From UMGS1052 sp045580005 (GTDB lineage Bacteria; Bacillota; Clostridia; Oscillospirales; CAG-382): a stretch of DNA of 64,000 nt. A model generated the notes under the pieces. It was not told where the DNA came from and ran no database searches. It saw nothing but the letters and a program-made list of their open reading frames with translations. The translations under genes and the position numbers were made by a program. Below, in pieces: positions 33,019 through 43,073 of this stretch (the stretch's first letter is position 1; the number at the start of each line of letters is the position of its first letter). The stretch is taken from assembly GCA_045580005.1 (NCBI GenBank), contig JAZNMZ010000012.1:11649-75648 (forward strand), written 5' to 3'.

Positions 33019-33581
33019 TTGTCGCTCTCCTTTCTGCTCTGTGCTTTTTTCGCCGACACAGCCTTTGCGATTACTCCCGCAGCTGCCGCAACAACAACTG
33101 CGATTATGGGAGACACATCAAAGAATACCGTCACCACAAAAGCGCCTACCGCAAGAAGAGCTGTGAAAATGTCCTTGACATTCTTGCGGAAAAGCTGATA
33201 AACAGTAACCGCCACAAGCGCGCATACCGCAACGCGGATACCCGACAAGGCATGCGCAACATAAGGATTTTCGGCAAAAGCACCGATAAATGCGGCGATA
33301 ATTGTAATTATAACGATTGACGGAAAGACAACGCCGAGTGTTGCAGCTGCAGCACCTGCAGCGCCCTTTTTCTTACAGCCGACAAAGGAAGCGGTATTTA
33401 CCGCAATAACGCCCGGCGTACACTGTGCAACCGCATAATAATCGAGTATGTCCTCCTCGGTGCACCAAGATTTCTTTTCGACAAGCTCCTTTTTAAACAT
33501 CGGCATCATAGCGTATCCGCCGCCGAAGGTGAGCGCTCCTATTCTTGCAAAGGTAAGAAACAGGTCAAGATAAATGTTCAT
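33015..33581 (-). CDS. Chromate transporter, short-chain subunit (paralogue)
   Basis: The 188-residue partner of the next gene. FLTFARIGALTFGGGYAMMP at the N-terminus and CTPGVIAVNTASFVG mark the CHR half-domain. It has about six hydrophobic segments. The two genes encode the antiparallel halves that a long ChrA has in one chain. A promoter of near-consensus lies upstream. Confidence 0.92.
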   Translation of the reverse strand: MNIYLDLFLTFARIGALTFGGGYAMMPMFKKELVEKKSWCTEEDILDYYAVAQCTPGVIAVNTASFVGCKKKGAAGAAAATLGVVFPSIVIITIIAAFIGAFAENPYVAHALSGIRVAVCALVAVTVYQLFRKNVKDIFTALLAVGAFVVTVFFDVSPIIAVVVAAAAGVIAKAVSAKKAQSRKESDK

Positions 33582-33614
33582 TTTTTACCTCTTTTTCTAA
33601 TATTTCCAAATAGA

Positions 33615-33643
33615 ATTTTACCACTTTTGCACAGTTAAGTCAA
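33615..33643 (-). promoter_or_regulatory. Promoter of the chromate transporter unit
   Basis: Minus strand TTGACT (33638-33643), 17-base spacer, TAAAAT (33615-33620). Confidence 0.75.
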
Positions 33644-33669
33644 TACGCTTTTTTGTCGCAAACAAATAT

Positions 33670-33698
33670 TTGACTTTTTTTATTATTTCTGTTAAAAT
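33670..33698 (+). promoter_or_regulatory. Promoter of the phosphosugar mutase gene
   Basis: TTGACT (33670-33675), 17-base spacer, TAAAAT (33693-33698). Confidence 0.75.
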
Positions 33699-33729
33699 AT
33701 AATTAAATAAAAAGTGAAGGAGAATTCTC

Positions 33730-35445
33730 ATGTCAGAAGTAATGAACAAGTATGATTTATGGCTCGCCAATGCCACCGAGGACGAAGCTCTCATCGAGGA
33801 GCTCAAGTCTATCAGGGACAACGAGGAGGAAATTTTTGATAGATTCTATACCGAACTCGAATTCGGCACGGCAGGTCTTCGCGGTGTTATAGGTGCAGGC
33901 GACAACCGCATGAATATCTACACCGTCGGCAAAGCGACTCAGGGGCTTGCAGATTACATCAAGAGCAAAAAGCCAGGCGGCAGCGTTGCTATCTCGTATG
34001 ACTCGAGAATAAACTCCATTCTTTTTGCAAAAAGAGCTGCAGGTGTTCTTGCGGCAAACGGAATTAAGGTATATATCTCGCCAGTGCTCGAGCCGACCCC
34101 CGTTCTTTCGTTTATGGTGCGCCACTATGGGTGTGATGCAGGTATTATGATTACGGCAAGCCACAACCCCGCAAAGTACAACGGCTACAAGTGCTACGGT
34201 CCCGACGGATGTCAGATGACAGACGATGACGCAAACGCCACAACTGAGTTTATCCGCAAGGTAGACACTTTCGCCGGCATAAAGCATATTGATTTTGAAA
34301 AAGCTCTTTCGGACGGTATCATCGAATATACAGACGACGCTATGCTTGAGGAATACTACAAGTGCGTTCTTTCCTGTCAGATAAATCCCGGCATCTGCGC
34401 ACAGTCTGGTATCAATATTCTCTTCTCGCCCCTCAACGGCACGGGCAATATTCCCGTGCGCGAGATACTCGGCAGAATCGGCGTAAAGGTAGGCGTTGTA
34501 TCAGAGCAGGAGCTTCCCGACGGCAACTTCCCCACAACACCTTTCCCGAACCCCGAATTCTCTCAGGTATTTGACTGTGCAAGAGAGATTGCAAAAACCG
34601 AAAAGCCCGACCTTATTCTTGCAACAGACCCCGACTGCGACAGAGTGGGTATTGCCGTGAGAAACGAAAAGGGCGAATATGAGCTTATGACAGGTAACGA
34701 AGTGGGTTGTATGCTTCTTTACTACATTCTCGAATGCAGAAGCGCCGCGGGCACTCTTCCCGAGGGTGCAATAGCTGTAAAATCCATTGTTACCTCCGAC
34801 CTTGCAGGCAAGGTTGCGCAGCACTTCGGCTGCCGTATGGTGAATATACTCACAGGCTTTAAGTACATAGGCGAGCAGATAAAGCTGCTCGAAAAAGACA
34901 GCAGAGAAAACCTATACCAGCTCGGCTTTGAAGAAAGCTACGGTTATCTTTCCAAAGGCTATGTGCGCGACAAGGACGCTGTCAACGCCTCTATGCTCAT
35001 TGTTGAAATGGCAGCATACTGCAAGAAGAACGGCATGACACTTCTCGACTATATGCAGAAGATTTACAGCCAGTTCGGTGTATACAAGCACAAGATAATC
35101 TCGGCCTCTTTTGACGGCGAAAAGGGTATGCTCAAGATGAAAGATATTATGTCCTCGCTGAGAAACTCTCCCCCTGCGGCTATTGCAGGACTTGAGGTGG
35201 TAAGAATATGTGACTATCTCACAGGAGCCGATATTGATGTTCTGTCGGGCAAGCAGGAAACAATCAATCTCCCCAGAGCAAATGTATATTCTATGTTCCT
35301 TGAGGGAGACTGCTCGGTTATCATCCGTCCATCGGGTACTGAGCCTAAGATAAAGGCATATCTCAACGCCTGCGCTCCAAGCTTTGACAAGGCAAACGAA
35401 ATTATATCCGAGCTTCAGAAATACACAGATGTAATATTCGGATAA
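33730..35445 (+). CDS. Phospho-sugar mutase (alpha-phosphoglucomutase PgcA type)
   Basis: Interconverts glucose 1- and 6-phosphate or a related sugar phosphate. The 571 residues match the PgcA length. The catalytic phosphoserine loop TASHNP is at about 141-146, the metal loop DPDCDR near 299, the sugar loop in GFEESYGYL, and the phosphate-binding RPSGTEPKIK near the C-terminus. FGTAGLRG near residue 45 is also typical. AAGGAG precedes the start. It stands alone between promoter and terminator. Confidence 0.94.
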   Translation: MSEVMNKYDLWLANATEDEALIEELKSIRDNEEEIFDRFYTELEFGTAGLRGVIGAGDNRMNIYTVGKATQGLADYIKSKKPGGSVAISYDSRINSILFAKRAAGVLAANGIKVYISPVLEPTPVLSFMVRHYGCDAGIMITASHNPAKYNGYKCYGPDGCQMTDDDANATTEFIRKVDTFAGIKHIDFEKALSDGIIEYTDDAMLEEYYKCVLSCQINPGICAQSGINILFSPLNGTGNIPVREILGRIGVKVGVVSEQELPDGNFPTTPFPNPEFSQVFDCAREIAKTEKPDLILATDPDCDRVGIAVRNEKGEYELMTGNEVGCMLLYYILECRSAAGTLPEGAIAVKSIVTSDLAGKVAQHFGCRMVNILTGFKYIGEQIKLLEKDSRENLYQLGFEESYGYLSKGYVRDKDAVNASMLIVEMAAYCKKNGMTLLDYMQKIYSQFGVYKHKIISASFDGEKGMLKMKDIMSSLRNSPPAAIAGLEVVRICDYLTGADIDVLSGKQETINLPRANVYSMFLEGDCSVIIRPSGTEPKIKAYLNACAPSFDKANEIISELQKYTDVIFG

Positions 35446-35460
35446 AAGCACTTTAAAATC

Positions 35461-35494
35461 AAAAAGACAGATAGTTTTCACTATCTGTCTTTTT
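35461..35494. terminator. Bidirectional terminator
   Basis: GACAGATAGT and ACTATCTGTC (35466-35489) pair around TTTC, flanked by A5 and T6. It lies between the convergent mutase and DUF4091 genes. Confidence 0.92.
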
Positions 35495-35537
35495 TGTCTG
35501 GCTGTAGTCTGTGTTTTATTAAGGCGCGTAGTGAATG

Positions 35538-37166
35538 TTATTTTACACGCTTTGCGATTTCTGCGTTTATTCTCTCACGCATACAAAGGATATAATCAGC
35601 GTCGTGAGGGTAGTTTGCAAAGGTTAGAGGCTCAATACCATCCTCAAGGATTTCCATAACCTTTTCCCTGCCTGCAAGCTTCTCTAACATCTGCATAGCA
35701 CGCAGGTCCTGGAGAGCCTCGTGGAATACAACAAGTCTTATTGACTCAAGAGCCTTGCCGTCGTTTGACGGATATACCTTAAACGGGTCGCCGCCCTGGA
35801 AGCGTCCGTCAGCGTCGGAACATACATAGGGATTTATAGGATACTGCGAGAGTGTGGAATAATAGAAGTTGTATCCCCACTGCAGAAATCCTGCGATATT
35901 GAATTTATAAAGCTGTGTTGCAATAATTCTGTTTCGTGCCGAGGGCATTGAGATAAACTGATTGGAAACAGCTATCTGCTGACCGGTGCAGTAGTATGTC
36001 CAGAGGTTGGGGACCTTATTCTCAAGGAAAGGCTCGATCAAGTCATTCGACGGAACGGGGAAAGTAACAGCTCCGTTTGCATAATATTCATAGTGGCTGA
36101 GCGCGTCCATAATAACATAGTCCTTGAGGATATTCTGAACGATCTTGCGGCACTTGCTGTAGTTTGCGATAGCCTCGTCTGTCTGGGGCTCATCCGAAAT
36201 GTGGAAGTAGCAGCGCTTGTCAACTCCACGCTTTTTGAGATGATTAACAAGCGACTTTACAAAAGACCTCAAGAACTTCTTGTACTCGGGACCCATAGAG
36301 TCTGTATCCCAGCCGAAAATGCGCTTATACTCGCCGTCAACTGTTGCCATAACCTTGGGAGCCGCCTTTGCTCCCCACTGTGTGAACAGGTGCGAAATTT
36401 CGTAATATTTTACGCCGCAGCGCTCGCAAATATCAAGCCATCTGTCGAGCTTTGCGTAGCTATAACGGTACACGCCGTTTGTAACCTTGATATCAACAAG
36501 CTGTACCGTCGGGCGCTCGCCGCCGATTGCCGTATCAAGTGGAGGGGTAAGAACGGGAGTAAGGAACATATTCATGCCGTAGTTTACTGCCTGAGAAATG
36601 AAGTTCTCGATAATCTCCCAGTGGCGCTCGCTAAATACCTCTACATTGTAGTAGGAGGCAAGACAGTCGGAGTGGAACCAGTTTGTAACGGTAAGAGTCT
36701 GCTCGGGAAGCTCGGCGTCGAGTACATCAAGAGTGAATGTCGCCTTGCCGATACTCTTTTCGTCGAGGTCAACAAGCTCTATTTTTATCTCGTGCTTGCC
36801 GACCTTGCCCTTGGACTCCACAAAGAACCAGAACGCCTCGGCACAGCCGAAGTTTATGTAAAAGTGCTTTGTAAGATCGCAGGGCTCGAGAAAGTCAGGA
36901 TAAAGGCCTGGCAGCTTGCTTATATGATTGTCATCACCAGGAAGCTCCTCGGGGCATCTTACGGGTATCTGGCGCACGCGGCTGACTCTGAACTCAAGGT
37001 CTGTGTCAACCTTTATATAAAAGCCGCATTTTGCCGCACTCGACAGTGCAAGCTGGAACGAGAATCGCTCGTTTTTCATAGCGGTTGCGCTACTGCAGCC
37101 TTTTTTTGCCTGAAGACTGTCACTGTCCATAAATTTTTCGAGTGAAGATAAAAGTTTGATTTTCAT
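35538..37166 (-). CDS. DUF4091 domain protein, glycoside hydrolase-like
   Basis: A 542-residue protein without a signal peptide. An N-terminal beta-sandwich (1-~170) is followed by a TIM-barrel-like region with NWFHSDCLASYY, FLTPVLTPPLD and HISDEPQTDEAI, in which the acidic residues could be catalytic; the C-terminal DUF4091 part holds LQWGYNFYYS and RLVVFHEALQDLRA. Relatives are putative glycosidases in gut bacteria. It would act in the cytoplasm on imported oligosaccharides, by inference. GAAAGG precedes the ATG; it follows the RlmD gene by 75 bases. Confidence 0.83.
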   Translation of the reverse strand: MKIKLLSSLEKFMDSDSLQAKKGCSSATAMKNERFSFQLALSSAAKCGFYIKVDTDLEFRVSRVRQIPVRCPEELPGDDNHISKLPGLYPDFLEPCDLTKHFYINFGCAEAFWFFVESKGKVGKHEIKIELVDLDEKSIGKATFTLDVLDAELPEQTLTVTNWFHSDCLASYYNVEVFSERHWEIIENFISQAVNYGMNMFLTPVLTPPLDTAIGGERPTVQLVDIKVTNGVYRYSYAKLDRWLDICERCGVKYYEISHLFTQWGAKAAPKVMATVDGEYKRIFGWDTDSMGPEYKKFLRSFVKSLVNHLKKRGVDKRCYFHISDEPQTDEAIANYSKCRKIVQNILKDYVIMDALSHYEYYANGAVTFPVPSNDLIEPFLENKVPNLWTYYCTGQQIAVSNQFISMPSARNRIIATQLYKFNIAGFLQWGYNFYYSTLSQYPINPYVCSDADGRFQGGDPFKVYPSNDGKALESIRLVVFHEALQDLRAMQMLEKLAGREKVMEILEDGIEPLTFANYPHDADYILCMRERINAEIAKRVK

Positions 37167-37241
37167 AGTTTGGATCCTTTCATTTTATTTTACTTGAATT
37201 GTTTTTCTATCAAATCGCAGCTCCTGCTGTGGGTTTTGCTT

Positions 37242-38618
37242 TTATTTGCGACAAAGCAGCACACAGCACTCAACATGCCCCGTTCTCGGGAACATATCGA
37301 CGCCGGCAATTCGCTTTGCTACATATCCGCAGTCTGCGAAGACTGCAAGATCGCGCGCGAGTGTTGCGGGGTTGCAGGATATATAGACAACTCTGTCTGC
37401 TCCGAAAGAAGAAATCTTGCGCACAGCGTCCTCTCCGCAGCCCTTGCGGGGTGGGTCTACCACGATACAGTCGGGACTATACTCCAAAAGCTTTGGTGAA
37501 TCAAGAGCTTCTGTCGCGTCAAGACACAGAAATTCCGCTTTAACACCATTAAGCTCTGCATTGTAGGCAGCATCGATCGTCGCTTCTTTTGAAATTTCAA
37601 CACCTACAAGTCTTACTCCCGATTCTGCAAGAATAATTCCGATAGTGCCCGTGCCGCAATAAAGGTCAAATAAAGTTTCGCCCTCCTTGATGTCGGCAAA
37701 CTCTTTTGCAAGAGAGTAAAGACGCTCGGTCTGTGCATGATTCACCTGATAGAATGCTGCAGGTGCGATTCTGAACTTTTTGCCGCATAGGGTATCATAA
37801 AGATATCCGTCGCCCCAAAGCGTGCGCCAGCTCTTGCCAAGCACGGCGTTGCCCGAGGTGGTGTTGATGTTTATCATCACGCCGCAGATTTGCGGAAAAG
37901 TCTCGGTGATATATCTCATAAGCTCGCTCTCGCACTGCTCGCCCAGAGTCCTGCCGTTTATAACGATGCTTAGAAGAACACTTCCGTCCTGAGAGCTTCT
38001 CATATAAATACTGCGAAGAAGTCCCTCTCCCTTTTCCTCGTCGTAAACTGAGAGCTTTCTACTCTCAAAAAATTCTATGCACTTATCCTTGATACTCGAA
38101 AAAATCTTATTGCCGATAAGACACTCGTCGTGCTCAACAATTCTATGTGACATCGACGCATAAAAACCGCTGATAATTCTGCCCGTCTTGTCCATGTCTA
38201 TCGGGTAGACTGCCTTATTTCTGTAAAAATCCGTGCTATTCGCGGGATAAAACTCATCGACGCGAAGGCTGAGTCCTGCGATATGCGAGAAGCTGTCATC
38301 AATCATAGCTCGTTTGATTTGGGATTCCTTGCCATAATCTATGTGAGAGAAAGTGCAACCGCCGCACTTTGTCATATATTTACAGCCTGTATCTATCCTG
38401 TAGGGTGATTTTTCGAGAATTTGTTCAATTTTGCCGACAGAATAGTTCTTCGCGTTCTTTATAATACGGACAGACAAAAGGTCGCCCTCGGCGCTGCAGG
38501 GTACAAAAACCACGCAACCGTCGACACGGGCAATACCGCTGCCGTTGCCGCACATATTTTCGATGCGAAGTGTGTATATTTTGTTCTTTTCAAGAATGTT
38601 TTTTCTTTTTTCTGACAT
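37242..38618 (-). CDS. rlmD: 23S rRNA (uracil-C5)-methyltransferase, RlmD/RlmCD type
   Basis: SAM-dependent m5U methyltransferase for 23S rRNA. The 458 residues start with a TRAM domain (about 10-70), then the iron-sulfur Cys set CKYMTKCGGC near 78-87 with a fourth Cys near 160, and the Rossmann domain: FDLYCGTGTIG, VDPPRKGC and YISCNPATLARDL, whose Cys near 414 is the nucleophile. Bacillota often have one such enzyme for two uridines, so RlmCD activity is possible. GGAG precedes the ATG and a near-consensus promoter lies upstream. Confidence 0.93.
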   Translation of the reverse strand: MSEKRKNILEKNKIYTLRIENMCGNGSGIARVDGCVVFVPCSAEGDLLSVRIIKNAKNYSVGKIEQILEKSPYRIDTGCKYMTKCGGCTFSHIDYGKESQIKRAMIDDSFSHIAGLSLRVDEFYPANSTDFYRNKAVYPIDMDKTGRIISGFYASMSHRIVEHDECLIGNKIFSSIKDKCIEFFESRKLSVYDEEKGEGLLRSIYMRSSQDGSVLLSIVINGRTLGEQCESELMRYITETFPQICGVMININTTSGNAVLGKSWRTLWGDGYLYDTLCGKKFRIAPAAFYQVNHAQTERLYSLAKEFADIKEGETLFDLYCGTGTIGIILAESGVRLVGVEISKEATIDAAYNAELNGVKAEFLCLDATEALDSPKLLEYSPDCIVVDPPRKGCGEDAVRKISSFGADRVVYISCNPATLARDLAVFADCGYVAKRIAGVDMFPRTGHVECCVLLCRK

Positions 38619-38648
38619 TTTTTCTCCAAAAACCTTTTCTTACATACC

Positions 38649-38677
38649 ATTTTATATCAAATTTGCGTTTCTGTCAA
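38649..38677 (-). promoter_or_regulatory. Promoter of rlmD
   Basis: Minus strand TTGACA (38672-38677), 17-base spacer, TAAAAT (38649-38654). Confidence 0.8.
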
Positions 38678-38721
38678 TGGTATTTGGAATAATTGCAAAA
38701 GATTTTGCTTTTGTTTTTGAA

Positions 38722-38754
38722 AGACAAAAAAACAGGCTCTTTCGAGCCTGTTTT
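38722..38754 (-). terminator. Intrinsic terminator of the large secreted protein gene
   Basis: Minus strand AAAACAGGCTC and GAGCCTGTTTT pair around GAAA, followed by further T. It lies 11 bases after the stop at 38765. Confidence 0.9.
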
Positions 38755-38764
38755 AGTTGTAACA

Positions 38765-41700
38765 TTATTCTGTTATCGGGCGTTCCTTTGAGAAGTACAT
38801 TGCCTTGAGGTAGAGTGTTTCATCGCCAAGGCTCTTACACTTGATATCACCTATCGGAAAAATCTGGAAGTGTCTTGCGTATGCTCCCGAAGGAATGTCC
38901 TTTTCCTCAGCAAGGCCCTCAAATGAGAATGTGATTGCTGCCCACTTGCCGCCTACGATTTCCTGTTCGGATGTAACTGTCTTACCATACCACTCGGAAG
39001 TGTTTCCGTCGGGAAGCAGTGCGTTACCAAACGAGCAGACACCGCGCTTGCCTACAGCTGTTGTACCGTCGTAGTAATAAACAATTGTGAGGAACGGATA
39101 AATTGCAGGGTCTGCCTTTGCCTTGTCGAGCTCCCAGTTATTAATCATAATAGCGTTGTTGCCCTTGTCTGACTTGATAACTGTTACATCCTTTTCGTAA
39201 TCAAAGGTTGTTGTCTTTGTTGTCTTTGAACCGAAAATGCTGTATTCGAGGTTTGCAAATGCGTTTTCAACCTTGATAGGAGTGCTTTCGAACTTGGGAT
39301 TTCTGCCTCTGTCCTTAGCATACTCCGAAAGGTCGTACATAATAAGTACATTCGGGAGAGGAAGATCAGATGAGCCTCTCTGCAGCCACTGTGCTGTGAA
39401 TGTAACCTCTTCCTCAGAAGTCATTATATAAGGAGTGTTTGCCAAATAAACTGCTCCGTCTGCACTGCTCTTCCAGCCCGAGAACTTATATCCGAGGTTT
39501 GTAATTCCGACATTCGGAAGAGTGTTGTTTGTTGAAAGATGCTCGTACTCTGTGTCGGCAGGAAGTGTGCCTGTATATCCGACAGCGCTGCCTGCGCTGA
39601 ACTTAACGGGAATCTTGGGTGCTCTGCCTGTTGCTCTCGGGAATGTATACTTTGCATGAGCCAAACCGTCTGCGTCAACCGAAACCACCGCTGCTTCACC
39701 GTTTACTGTCACTGCAGGAAGCGATGACGCATCAAAGAAGTAACCGTCGTCGGGATCGAGTACAACATCAACAGTATAAACTGTCTTGTAGCCCAGCTTT
39801 TCATCAATGAGCTCGGGAGTCCAATTGTCAAGCGAAACTTCTGCGTTCTGATATGTGCTCGAAACAGCAACGCTTGATGCGAGTGCGCCGCCTGAGGGCT
39901 GGCCTACTGTTGCTTCAATATTTACAGACGAGTTAATAAATGTACCATATCTAAGCTTGGCTATGTAACCACCCTGGAGTCTTATCGACTGAGAGCTTGT
40001 AGTTCTTGTTGTAAATGAGCCTGCGCCTCTGAGGTCGACATTAACCACACCTGTTGAAGTTGTAAGAGTGGACTGACCGTTTGTCTTGTTTGTGATTTCA
40101 ATGCTACCGCCAACGCCTGAGTCTACCACATAAACTGTATTGAAACCTGCGTTAAGCCTGGTCATTATGTCGCCGGAAATTGCGGAATATGTGCCGTCGC
40201 TGAAGATGATGAAGCATCTTACGCTGCCAGCAACAATCTGAGTTGAGGCAGCAACTTTTTTGATATTGCCACCATTGATATATACTTCAAAGCTACCGTT
40301 GCTTATTGTTGCAGCAGTTGTACCCATGGGCGCAAAATCAAATGTACCGATAGTACCGCCGTTGATTGTGATAAGTGAGTCGCCTGTGATACCCTTTGTG
40401 TTGGAATCGAGGTTTGCACCGCCAACATAGTATGTGTCGATTGTAACGCCCTCGTTGATTGTTGTGTTGAGTCCTGCAACTGTTGCATTAACAGCGCCGT
40501 CAACATAGCTTATTCCATTTTCTGCCCCTACATTATGGAGATTAGGGCCGAGAACAACTGTATTTCCGTTTGATACGATGTATGCTCCGTTTGCCGCGTT
40601 TATACGGATATCCTTGATAGTTGTGTTGCAGGAAAGAACAACACCGCCGCTTACCGAAATCTCGGCATCTGCGTCATAGCCTACAATAGAAAGCTGTGAG
40701 GCTATAGCGCCCTCAAGTGATGCTGTTGTGAGAGCTGTGCTGCCCTTTACAACAATTGTAGCCGCAGAGCTGCCTGCCGCTGCAACTGCGTTCTTGATTG
40801 TATCAAGAGCATTATTTATATCAGCGCCGCTGTTTGTACTGCTGCCGTTTTCTGTATCAACATAAATAAGTGTGCCTGCCGAAGCGTCAACCTCCCAGTT
40901 TGCTGTGAGGGTAATATGAGCGTTGCCCATAAGAAGCTTGTCGCCGGGCTTATACTGATTGGACTGTGCATCTGTCCAGTATGCAAAGTTGTAGCCGTAC
41001 TTCGAGAATGTGTTCTCGCGAACTTCTACATATTCACCTGCCGCCGCAGAGTCTACCTCAGGAGCAAAACCGCCTGTTGCGCCGCCGTCAACATACGCAA
41101 CATTGTATGTGGGAATTTCCACCCATACAGGCTTGAATTCCACATTACCTGTAAGCACATACTCATCGCCGGGCTGATAAACAGCTACGCCGTCAGTAAA
41201 GCCGCCGAAGGTATATCCGCCCTTTGTGAAGGGATTGTCTATAATTGTGATTATGTTGTCGGTGGGATCCTTATAGAATTTCTCCGGAGCTGTGCCTGTT
41301 ACGCCGACACCTCCGTTGTAATATACAAGGTATCTGTCAGGATCAGCTGCAGTTTCGGCGCCGACATATGTGAATGTAATCAAATCACCTGAGAAATAAA
41401 GGTTGTCTATATCGTAATCAGAGCTGCCGTTGATTGTGAAAGTGAAATCTGCGGGGAAAGACTTGCCCTGTGCAGGAGTAAGTGTTACATCATATGTATA
41501 CACCTTGCTGTACGCTACTTCTGCATCAGCAGGTGTGATATTTGCCGAAGCAACAACATTTGCGCTGTCTGTGCGTATAGGCCATACTGTCTGTGTGGGT
41601 TCAGGAGTGTCGATGATGACATCGGCGCTGTTGTCTGAAATGAGTGTGCTGGGTACAAACTCAACTGAGTATTCGCCAATATCAAATGTAGGAGTGCTTT

Positions 41701-42754
41701 GTCCGTAATAAAGGGTGTTTCCTCCCCGAGGTGTAACAGCAGCCATATAGCCTGCCGCAGGAACAAGCTCAAACTTACCTGTTCCGTCAGCGTGGTTTAC
41801 ATCGCCGTATTCGGGGTTCACAACATCTATGTAGTAGTAATCCTTTTTATCAAAGTTATTGAGCTTGAAAGCACCTATGCTTCCACCATTTTCAACTATG
41901 ACATGAAGATTTCCTCTTACATAAGCTATGTAATATGTAGCCGTTGCGTCAATATCTCCGACAGCACCCTCAGAGCCAACTTTTACCTTAACATCGCCTG
42001 TGATAACAGCTCCTGTATGACTGGTAGTATTAAAGCCTGCCTGTCTGATGTTAACAGATTTGAGTGTTCCGCGAAGAACTTCGATTATAAGGTCGCCGTC
42101 AATTCCGTTGCCTGCAGTTGTGTATGCCGCGCCGAATAAAGGCGAATCGAATGTGCCGCCGGGAGCATCAACAATAAAGTGCTCGCCTGCAGTAACTCCT
42201 GTATAATAAGGACCTACATTGACTGAAAATCCTGTTGACCCGGAAACTCCGTGTATGGGGGATGAATAGTATGCTGTGTCAAACTTTGTACCTTCACCGT
42301 ATGTCAGCATATATCCACATGTGTCCACATGTGCCCAGAACTGTGTAGAAAGAGCGATATTCTTGAAAACAACATCTCCCTTGAGCATAAGGGCATAGCC
42401 GCCTGCCTCTATTGCTGTACCGTCAAGAGAAGAAATGCCGACAGCCAGAGCAACATCGTTTCCGACACCCTCAACAGTCATAGTACCTGCCGGTGTACCG
42501 AAAGTTTCGTCTCCGCTGTAAGCAACACAGGCGCTGTTCAGCAGATATACTGTTGCGTCCCCTGTCATCTTGTTTGCAGCAGCCTTAAGTGTCTTTAAAG
42601 GTGCACTCTGAGTACCTGCCGCCGAATCGTTACCGTTTACAGGGTCTACAAAGAATGTATCGCCAGTAGCCGAAACGCTGATTGTTCCAAAAGTCAGTGT
42701 CGACAATACAAGCACGATCGCCATTATAGCCGATAAAATTCTACTTTTGTTCAT
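38765..42754 (-). CDS. Large secreted beta-helix protein with InlB-type (Flg_new) repeats
   Basis: A 1329-residue exported protein. A signal peptide covers about 1-30 (ending ISVSA). Residues 33-45 (DTFFVDPVNGNDSAAGTQSA) begin a right-handed beta-helix-like region that repeats again after about residue 630 (LIYVDTENGSSTNSGADINN). Three InlB B-repeat/Flg_new units lie at about 474-545, 548-620 and 1047-1128, each ending like FTAQW or LTANW. A distinct C-terminal domain of about 190 residues follows, with PFLTIVYYYDG. No LPxTG, S-layer homology or membrane anchor is seen, so it may be released or bound non-covalently. Function is likely adhesion or glycan binding, as inference. Monocistronic. 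Confidence 0.85.
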   Translation of the reverse strand: MNKSRILSAIMAIVLVLSTLTFGTISVSATGDTFFVDPVNGNDSAAGTQSAPLKTLKAAANKMTGDATVYLLNSACVAYSGDETFGTPAGTMTVEGVGNDVALAVGISSLDGTAIEAGGYALMLKGDVVFKNIALSTQFWAHVDTCGYMLTYGEGTKFDTAYYSSPIHGVSGSTGFSVNVGPYYTGVTAGEHFIVDAPGGTFDSPLFGAAYTTAGNGIDGDLIIEVLRGTLKSVNIRQAGFNTTSHTGAVITGDVKVKVGSEGAVGDIDATATYYIAYVRGNLHVIVENGGSIGAFKLNNFDKKDYYYIDVVNPEYGDVNHADGTGKFELVPAAGYMAAVTPRGGNTLYYGQSTPTFDIGEYSVEFVPSTLISDNSADVIIDTPEPTQTVWPIRTDSANVVASANITPADAEVAYSKVYTYDVTLTPAQGKSFPADFTFTINGSSDYDIDNLYFSGDLITFTYVGAETAADPDRYLVYYNGGVGVTGTAPEKFYKDPTDNIITIIDNPFTKGGYTFGGFTDGVAVYQPGDEYVLTGNVEFKPVWVEIPTYNVAYVDGGATGGFAPEVDSAAAGEYVEVRENTFSKYGYNFAYWTDAQSNQYKPGDKLLMGNAHITLTANWEVDASAGTLIYVDTENGSSTNSGADINNALDTIKNAVAAAGSSAATIVVKGSTALTTASLEGAIASQLSIVGYDADAEISVSGGVVLSCNTTIKDIRINAANGAYIVSNGNTVVLGPNLHNVGAENGISYVDGAVNATVAGLNTTINEGVTIDTYYVGGANLDSNTKGITGDSLITINGGTIGTFDFAPMGTTAATISNGSFEVYINGGNIKKVAASTQIVAGSVRCFIIFSDGTYSAISGDIMTRLNAGFNTVYVVDSGVGGSIEITNKTNGQSTLTTSTGVVNVDLRGAGSFTTRTTSSQSIRLQGGYIAKLRYGTFINSSVNIEATVGQPSGGALASSVAVSSTYQNAEVSLDNWTPELIDEKLGYKTVYTVDVVLDPDDGYFFDASSLPAVTVNGEAAVVSVDADGLAHAKYTFPRATGRAPKIPVKFSAGSAVGYTGTLPADTEYEHLSTNNTLPNVGITNLGYKFSGWKSSADGAVYLANTPYIMTSEEEVTFTAQWLQRGSSDLPLPNVLIMYDLSEYAKDRGRNPKFESTPIKVENAFANLEYSIFGSKTTKTTTFDYEKDVTVIKSDKGNNAIMINNWELDKAKADPAIYPFLTIVYYYDGTTAVGKRGVCSFGNALLPDGNTSEWYGKTVTSEQEIVGGKWAAITFSFEGLAEEKDIPSGAYARHFQIFPIGDIKCKSLGDETLYLKAMYFSKERPITE

Positions 42755-42845
42755 GTGAATTCTCCTTTGCTTGGGTTTTCTTACATTTTCCTCAAAAAAG
42801 CCTTGTGTCCCAAAAAGGTATTAAAAGGCAGTATTGGTCATTTAC

Positions 42846-42874
42846 ATTATATAATGTTTACAAAAAAAAATCAA
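42846..42874 (-). promoter_or_regulatory. Promoter of the large secreted protein gene
   Basis: Minus strand TTGATT (42869-42874), 17-base spacer, TATAAT (42846-42851), giving a leader of about 85 bases. Confidence 0.75.
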
Positions 42875-43044
42875 TAGCAATCCGACAATTTTTTATTAAC
42901 TTTTTATTTGTATTTGGCTTTTTGCACAGTTTTTGAAGTCATAATATAGCACTTTGCAACAAACATCGGACAAACAGGCGCAAAGCGGCAGTTTTCACAG
43001 AATAAAAAGACTTTTGTTTTTCCCGAAAATTAAGAATTAAACTA

Positions 43045-43073
43045 TTTACAAAGGTGCTTTTCTTTGGTATAAT
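43045..43073 (+). promoter_or_regulatory. Promoter of the tagA-thyX-tmk unit
   Basis: TTTACA (43045-43050), 17-base spacer, TATAAT (43068-43073). Transcription would start near 43080, which excludes the in-frame ATG at 43082 as a normal start. Confidence 0.75.

Noticed and set aside
32437..33581. Possible frameshifted long ChrA
   Set aside because: The two halves overlap by ATGA with separate ribosome sites and each has its own CHR motif set, the normal form of short-chain CHR pairs.
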